8,713 nucleotides of DNA from JAHJUB01 sp041653615 [NCBI: Candidatus Ratteibacteria bacterium] (GTDB lineage Bacteria; Ratteibacteria; UBA8468; MWAK01): the NCBI GenBank assembly GCA_041653615.1, contig JBAZEZ010000032.1, forward strand, positions 1 through 8,713. The letters run 5' to 3'. This document shows positions 4,582 through 8,713 of the stretch, piece by piece (position 1 is the stretch's first letter; every line of letters starts with the position of its first letter). The position numbers and the translations under genes are program-made. Below the pieces are notes generated by a model that was not told the DNA's origin, made no database searches, and saw only the letters and a program-made list of their open reading frames with translations.

Positions 4582-5370
4582 ATGGAAAAAATATTGGTGT
4601 GCATTAAACAAGTACCGGATACGATGGAAGTGCGTATCGACCCGGAGACCAACCGCATTATCCGGGAAGGTGTGCCCAGCATCGTAAATCCTCATGATTT
4701 TTACGCCATGGAAGCTGGCTTGCGCCTGAAAGAAAAATACGGCGGCACCGCCCTTGTCTGTTCGATGGGTCCGCCTCAAGCGGAAAGCGCTTTACGTGAG
4801 GCGTTAAGCCTGGGATTTGACCAGGCTTTTCTTTTGAGCGACCGGGGATTTGCGGGCAGCGACACACTGGCCACATCTTATACGCTATCCTGTCTGGTTC
4901 GGAAATTAATGCCGGTGGATATCGTTATTTGCGGGCGGGAGGCGATGGATGGTTCTACCGGTCAGGTTGGTCCGGAACTCTCGGAAAATCTGGGCTGGCC
5001 ATTCTTTTCCGGAGTCAGCGAGATTAAAGAGATTGTTAATTCCCGACTGAAAGTGCGCCGGATTATGGAGGACCATTACGAAGAGATTGAAGGTCCGATT
5101 CCGGCGGTGATGACCGTGGTTAAAGAAATCGCTGAACCAAGACTGCCTTCTTTAAGAAACATATTGAAAGCGAAGAAGGCAGAAATTACCCTTATAAACA
5201 AAGGGGAGCTGGACGGTGAAGACCTGCGCTTCGGTTCTTCCGGGTCGCCCACCTGGGTTGTTAAAGTTTGGACGCCGGAAGTGCACAAGAAGGGGATGGT
5301 ACTTGAAGGCGAACCAATTGAGATTGCGCAAAAACTATATCAGGAATTGAAGAGGCAAAACGTTTTATGA
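4582..5370 (+). CDS. etfB: Electron transfer flavoprotein, beta subunit
   Basis: The 262-residue length is typical of EtfB (FixA family). The start MEKILVCIKQVPDT is the family's N-terminal strand and loop. CGREAMDGSTGQVGP (117-131) matches the conserved C-G-x-x-A-x-DG-x-T-x-Q segment near the nucleotide site. GPIPAVMTVVKEIAEPRLPSL (from 171) is the EtfB signature region. EtfB pairs with EtfA; in ordinary ETFs it binds AMP, and in bifurcating ETFs it carries a second FAD. It acts in the cytoplasm, carrying electrons between flavoenzyme dehydrogenases and ferredoxin, NADH or membrane acceptors. Its TGA overlaps the etfA start (ATGA), so the two are translationally coupled. No Shine-Dalgarno sequence is seen, and a REP-like palindrome sits directly upstream. 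Which ETF class it belongs to needs a phylogeny. Confidence 0.95.
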   Translation: MEKILVCIKQVPDTMEVRIDPETNRIIREGVPSIVNPHDFYAMEAGLRLKEKYGGTALVCSMGPPQAESALREALSLGFDQAFLLSDRGFAGSDTLATSYTLSCLVRKLMPVDIVICGREAMDGSTGQVGPELSENLGWPFFSGVSEIKEIVNSRLKVRRIMEDHYEEIEGPIPAVMTVVKEIAEPRLPSLRNILKAKKAEITLINKGELDGEDLRFGSSGSPTWVVKVWTPEVHKKGMVLEGEPIEIAQKLYQELKRQNVL

Positions 5371-6554
5371 AAATTACGGTAGACAAGGGAAAATGTACCG
5401 GTTGCAGTCTCTGTGTTAAGGCGTGTCCGTTCAATGCCATTAAGTTGGAGAACGAATTGGCGGTAATTGACCTTGACCTTTGTAATTACTGCGGCGCTTG
5501 CGTGGAAGAATGTCCGTCTGAAGCGATTGTTGTGGAAAGGGATGCTCCGGCGGAAGGCGTCAAGGACCTTTCTTCGTATCAAGATTTGTGGGTCTTCGCC
5601 GAACAGCGCGCCGGTAAACTGGCACACGTTTCTTTTGAACTTCTGAATGAAGGAAGGAAACTGGTTTCGAGTTTAGGCCAGAAATTGTGCGCGGTCTATA
5701 TCGGTCCGCCGGGCGGTAATACCGAGGAACTTTTGCGCCGCGGCGCCGAAAAGGTTTACGCGGTTCTCGACGATTCCCTGCTCCATTTTCAGGATGACAT
5801 TTTTACCGATATTTTAGTGTACCTGGTCAGACGTTATAAACCCGCCATACTTCTGGCGGGGGCCACCTGTATCGGCCGTTCTTTTATTCCCCGGACCGCG
5901 GCCCGCCTGCGGACCGGCCTGACCGCCGATTGCACCGGCCTGGAGATTGACCCGGAAACAATACTTTTAAAACAGACCCGGCCTACATTCGGCGGAAATC
6001 TGATGGCAACCATTCTTTGCGAGAAACACCGGCCCCAGATGTCGACGGTGCGGCCGCGTATTTTTGATGAAGCGCCGGCAACATCCGTCGTTGATAAAAG
6101 CCGGGTAACGGAAATTTCCCTTTCGGAAATAAGATTTAACAACCGTCTGAATCTGCTGGAAATGATTCCCGGTACCGAGGAAATAGACTTAACTGACGCG
6201 GATATTATTGTTTCCGGCGGTCGGGGACTGGGCAAACCGGAAGGATTTGCGCTGATTAAGGAGCTGGCCGATGCTCTGGGCGGCGTGGTCGGTTCCAGCC
6301 GGGCGGCGGTTGACGCCGGTTGGATTTCTTACGCCCATCAGGTGGGCCAGACCGGGAAGACGGTGAAGCCGAAAATTTACATTGCCTGTGGAATTTCAGG
6401 TGCTATTCAGCATTTGGCCGGAATGAGTACCTCGGATGTGATTGTGGCTATTAACAAGGATTCAGCCGCTCCTATCTTCGGGTCTGCCAACTACAGTTTG
6501 GTAGGCGATCTTTACGAAATTATACCCGCGCTGCTCAAAATTATCCGGGGTTAA
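5367..6554 (+). CDS. etfA: Electron transfer flavoprotein, alpha subunit, with N-terminal 2[4Fe-4S] ferredoxin domain
   Basis: The 395-residue protein is longer than a plain EtfA (about 310-330) because of a ferredoxin domain at residues 1-58. That domain has two full cluster motifs: C10-C13-C16-C20-P and C39-C42-C45-C49-P. The EtfA N-terminal domain follows (DLWVFAEQRAGKL, from 73), then the C-terminal FAD domain with SGGRGLG (283-289), VGSSRAAVDAGW (308-319), GQTGKTVKPKIYIACGISGA (from 327) and AINKDSAAPIF (361-371). The fusion resembles CarE of the Acetobacterium caffeyl-CoA reductase complex, so transfer between the flavins and ferredoxin, possibly by bifurcation, is inferred. AAGAGG (5350-5355) lies 11 nt before the ATG, a weak ribosome binding site helped by the ATGA overlap with etfB. 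No acyl-CoA or lactate dehydrogenase gene is in the window, so the electron donor is unknown. Confidence 0.95.
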   Translation: MKITVDKGKCTGCSLCVKACPFNAIKLENELAVIDLDLCNYCGACVEECPSEAIVVERDAPAEGVKDLSSYQDLWVFAEQRAGKLAHVSFELLNEGRKLVSSLGQKLCAVYIGPPGGNTEELLRRGAEKVYAVLDDSLLHFQDDIFTDILVYLVRRYKPAILLAGATCIGRSFIPRTAARLRTGLTADCTGLEIDPETILLKQTRPTFGGNLMATILCEKHRPQMSTVRPRIFDEAPATSVVDKSRVTEISLSEIRFNNRLNLLEMIPGTEEIDLTDADIIVSGGRGLGKPEGFALIKELADALGGVVGSSRAAVDAGWISYAHQVGQTGKTVKPKIYIACGISGAIQHLAGMSTSDVIVAINKDSAAPIFGSANYSLVGDLYEIIPALLKIIRG

Positions 6555-6557
6555 AAT

Positions 6558-6587
6558 TTGACCAAAACCCCAATAATAAGTTATAAT
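6558..6587 (+). promoter_or_regulatory. Near-consensus sigma70 promoter, probably giving a leaderless fusA mRNA
   Basis: TTGACC (6558-6563, five of six bases of TTGACA) and TATAAT (6582-6587, perfect) are separated by 18 bp. The whole promoter fits in the 41-bp gap between etfA and fusA. A start 7-9 bp after the -10 box falls at 6594-6596, on or within two bases of the A of the fusA ATG. No Shine-Dalgarno sequence is present. The gene may therefore be transcribed independently of etfBA and translated from a leaderless mRNA. Confidence 0.7.
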
Positions 6588-6595
6588 TTTTAATT

Positions 6596-8707
6596 ATGGC
6601 AGTAGAGAAATCGGTGGATAAAACGCAGGGAGCCAGGACCGGGACCGCCGGAGAAGAACATCTGCAGCTCTCTCATCTCCGTAACATCGGAATCATCGCG
6701 CATATTGACGCGGGCAAAACAACGACGACCGAGCGGATGCTTTATTGCAGCGGTAAGCTTTACCGCATCGGCGGGGTTGATGAAGGTACCACCGCGATGG
6801 ACTGGATGGCGCAGGAACGGGAGCGGGGAATAACCATTACTTCCGCGGCCACCACCTTTAAGTGGCACGGTTACGAAATTAGTTTGATAGATACGCCCGG
6901 CCACGTTGATTTTACGATGGAGGTGGAGCGGTCTTTAAGGGTTTTAGACGGTGCGGTGGGTATTTTTTGCGCGGTGGGCGGTGTGGAGCCGCAGTCGGAA
7001 ACCGTCTGGCATCAGGCGAACCGTTATGAAGTTCCGCGTATTGCTTATGTTAATAAGATGGACCGGACCGGCGCCGACTTTTTTGAGGCGGTCAGGATGA
7101 TGCGGGACCGGCTTGGTTCCGACCCTTATCCGATTCAACTGCCGATCGGCCAGTCGGATACTTTTTCCGGCATCATCGACCTGATTCGGATGGAGGCGTT
7201 TACTTACGAAGACGCAGACGGACAGAAAGTTATTCGGGGACCAATTCCGGAGTCGCTCGTTCCCTCCGCCAAGGAATGCCGCAAAGCGCTTCTGGAACGC
7301 CTGGCAGAGTGTGACGAGGAGATAATGTCCCTTTACCTGGCCGAAGAAAAAATTTCCAAAACCTTAATTATCAAGGCTTTACGCCGGGAAACATTGACGG
7401 GTCGGATTCTACCGGTCCTGTGCGGTTCTTCTTTCCGCAACAAGGGTGTGCAATTATTGATTGATGCCATTTGCAATTATTTGCCTTCGCCGCTCGACCT
7501 TCCGCCGATTAAAGGATATAATCCCGATAACGATAAAGAGGAGGAAAGAATTTCCTCACCGAAAGAGCATTTTTCCGCGCTGGCTTTTAAAATTGCCACC
7601 GACCCTTATGTCGGGCGGCTTACGTATGTGCGGGTTTATTCCGGGATAATGAAGTCCGGTGCAACCATATACAACACTAATCGTGCGCTTCGGGAACGAA
7701 TTAACCGTATTTTGCGGATGCACGCTAACCGCAGCGAAGACCTTAAGTTTGCGGAAGCCGGGGAAATTGTGGCGGTAGTCGGTTTAAAGGGTACAAAAAA
7801 CGGCGATACGCTTTGTAGCGAAAAGCACCCGATTATCCTGGAGCGGATGAATATACCGGAACCGGTTGTTTCGGTTGCGATTGAGCCCAGAACCAGGGCC
7901 GACTCCGAAAAGATGGGAGCGGCGCTTGCCAAGCTTTCCGAAGAGGACCCCACTTTCCGGGTTCGCGTAGACCCCGAGACAAGCGAAACGATAATTTCCG
8001 GGATGGGTGAACTTCACCTGGAAATTATTCAGGACCGGATGGTGCGCGAGTTTAAGGTGGAGGCAAAAGCAAGTCAGCCCCAGGTTGCTTTCCGGGAAAC
8101 AATTACGAAGTCTGCTGAGGCGGAAGGTAAATTTGTCCGTCAGACCGGCGGTCATGGTCAGTACGGCGATGTTGAATTGCGGGTGGAACCGCTGCCCCGG
8201 GGAAGCGGTGTGATATTTGAAGAGAAAATAAAGGGTCAAAATGTTCCGAAAGAATATTTTTCGGCGGTGGAGAAGGGTGTGCGTGAGGCCGCCGAAACCG
8301 GCGTCGTGCAGGGCTTTCCGGTGATTGACCTTAAAGTGACTTTTTTTGACGGTTCCTACCATCCGGTTGATTCTTCGGAGATTGCGTTTAAGATTGCCGC
8401 GGACATGGCCTTTAAGGAGGCGGTTCGCAAAGCCGCGCCGGTTGTGCTGGAACCGATCATGAAGTTGGAAGTTAATACGCCGGAGGAGTTTTTAGGCGGC
8501 GTTCTCGGAGATATAACCAGCCGTAAGGGACGGATTGAGGAGATTCGCGACCGTCATAAAATGAAGTTTGTTCGCGCGGTGGCGCCTTTGTCGCATCTTT
8601 TTGGATATACTACGACTTTGCGTTCTGTTACTCAGGGCCGGGCCAGTTACGTTATGGAACCCAGTCACTACGAACCGGCGCCTAAAGACCCTAAAAGCAG
8701 TGAATAG
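6596..8707 (+). CDS. fusA: Elongation factor G (translational GTPase)
   Basis: The 703-residue protein covers all five EF-G domains. EF-G drives tRNA-mRNA translocation on the ribosome and, with ribosome recycling factor, splits ribosomes. The GTPase motifs are AHIDAGKTT (35-43), the switch I segment MDWMAQERERGITIT (68-82), DTPGH (99-103), NKMD (153-156) and a G5 loop CGSSF (276-280) where CGSAF is usual. Domain II carries FSALAFKIATDPYVG (326-340), domain III SGMGELHLEI (468-477), and the domain IV tip GSYHPVDSSE (586-595) keeps the translocation-critical His (H589). Domain V ends ...GRASYVMEPSHYEPAP. About 28 residues precede LRNIGIIAHID, against roughly 9-10 in Escherichia coli, so either the N-terminus is extended or translation begins later. 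A near-consensus promoter ends 8 bp before the ATG and supports this start. Its genomic context lacks rpsL, rpsG and tuf, so it may be a second EF-G paralogue. Confidence 0.95.
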   Translation: MAVEKSVDKTQGARTGTAGEEHLQLSHLRNIGIIAHIDAGKTTTTERMLYCSGKLYRIGGVDEGTTAMDWMAQERERGITITSAATTFKWHGYEISLIDTPGHVDFTMEVERSLRVLDGAVGIFCAVGGVEPQSETVWHQANRYEVPRIAYVNKMDRTGADFFEAVRMMRDRLGSDPYPIQLPIGQSDTFSGIIDLIRMEAFTYEDADGQKVIRGPIPESLVPSAKECRKALLERLAECDEEIMSLYLAEEKISKTLIIKALRRETLTGRILPVLCGSSFRNKGVQLLIDAICNYLPSPLDLPPIKGYNPDNDKEEERISSPKEHFSALAFKIATDPYVGRLTYVRVYSGIMKSGATIYNTNRALRERINRILRMHANRSEDLKFAEAGEIVAVVGLKGTKNGDTLCSEKHPIILERMNIPEPVVSVAIEPRTRADSEKMGAALAKLSEEDPTFRVRVDPETSETIISGMGELHLEIIQDRMVREFKVEAKASQPQVAFRETITKSAEAEGKFVRQTGGHGQYGDVELRVEPLPRGSGVIFEEKIKGQNVPKEYFSAVEKGVREAAETGVVQGFPVIDLKVTFFDGSYHPVDSSEIAFKIAADMAFKEAVRKAAPVVLEPIMKLEVNTPEEFLGGVLGDITSRKGRIEEIRDRHKMKFVRAVAPLSHLFGYTTTLRSVTQGRASYVMEPSHYEPAPKDPKSSE

Positions 8708-8713
8708 TAGCCA

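Overview
The window comes from a bacterium that I cannot place to a phylum. The bacterial signs are a tRNA-Ser with encoded CCA, a bacterial-type EF-G and a sigma70-like promoter. An EtfAB pair whose alpha subunit carries a two-cluster ferredoxin domain suggests an anaerobe. Several genes lack a good Shine-Dalgarno sequence, at least one looks leaderless, and a REP-like palindrome sits in a gene leader. All recognised genes are on the + strand.

Left part (1-2033) is accessory, visibly AT-rich DNA. It opens with the last 30 codons and the right inverted repeat of an IS3-family insertion sequence that runs off the left edge. About 820 bp without a convincing gene follow (127-947). This stretch holds several perfect inverted repeats and two diverged copies (about 183-305 and 751-875) of a structured element whose hairpin foot shows compensatory changes. 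A short hairpin at 572-597 shares the same foot. A complete phage/island-type tyrosine recombinase (948-2033) comes next.

The junction (2034-2306) carries a tRNA-Ser(UGA) that starts 7 bp after the integrase stop. A 20-bp near-perfect second copy of the tRNA 3' end lies about 100 bp downstream. Between and after them are short palindromes and a diverged 25-bp repeat. This looks like an integration or recombination scar.

Right part (2307-8713) has a more balanced base composition and looks like the host backbone. It encodes a CmoA-like SAM methyltransferase, the RNA ligase RtcB, EtfB, a ferredoxin-EtfA fusion that overlaps etfB by ATGA, and elongation factor G. A near-consensus promoter fills the short gap before fusA and places transcription initiation at or next to the start codon. 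etfB and etfA form a clear translationally coupled pair that should yield one flavoprotein complex, plausibly electron-bifurcating or ferredoxin-linked; no dehydrogenase partner is in the window. RtcB, the methyltransferase and the tRNA share an RNA theme, but I see no proof that they work together.
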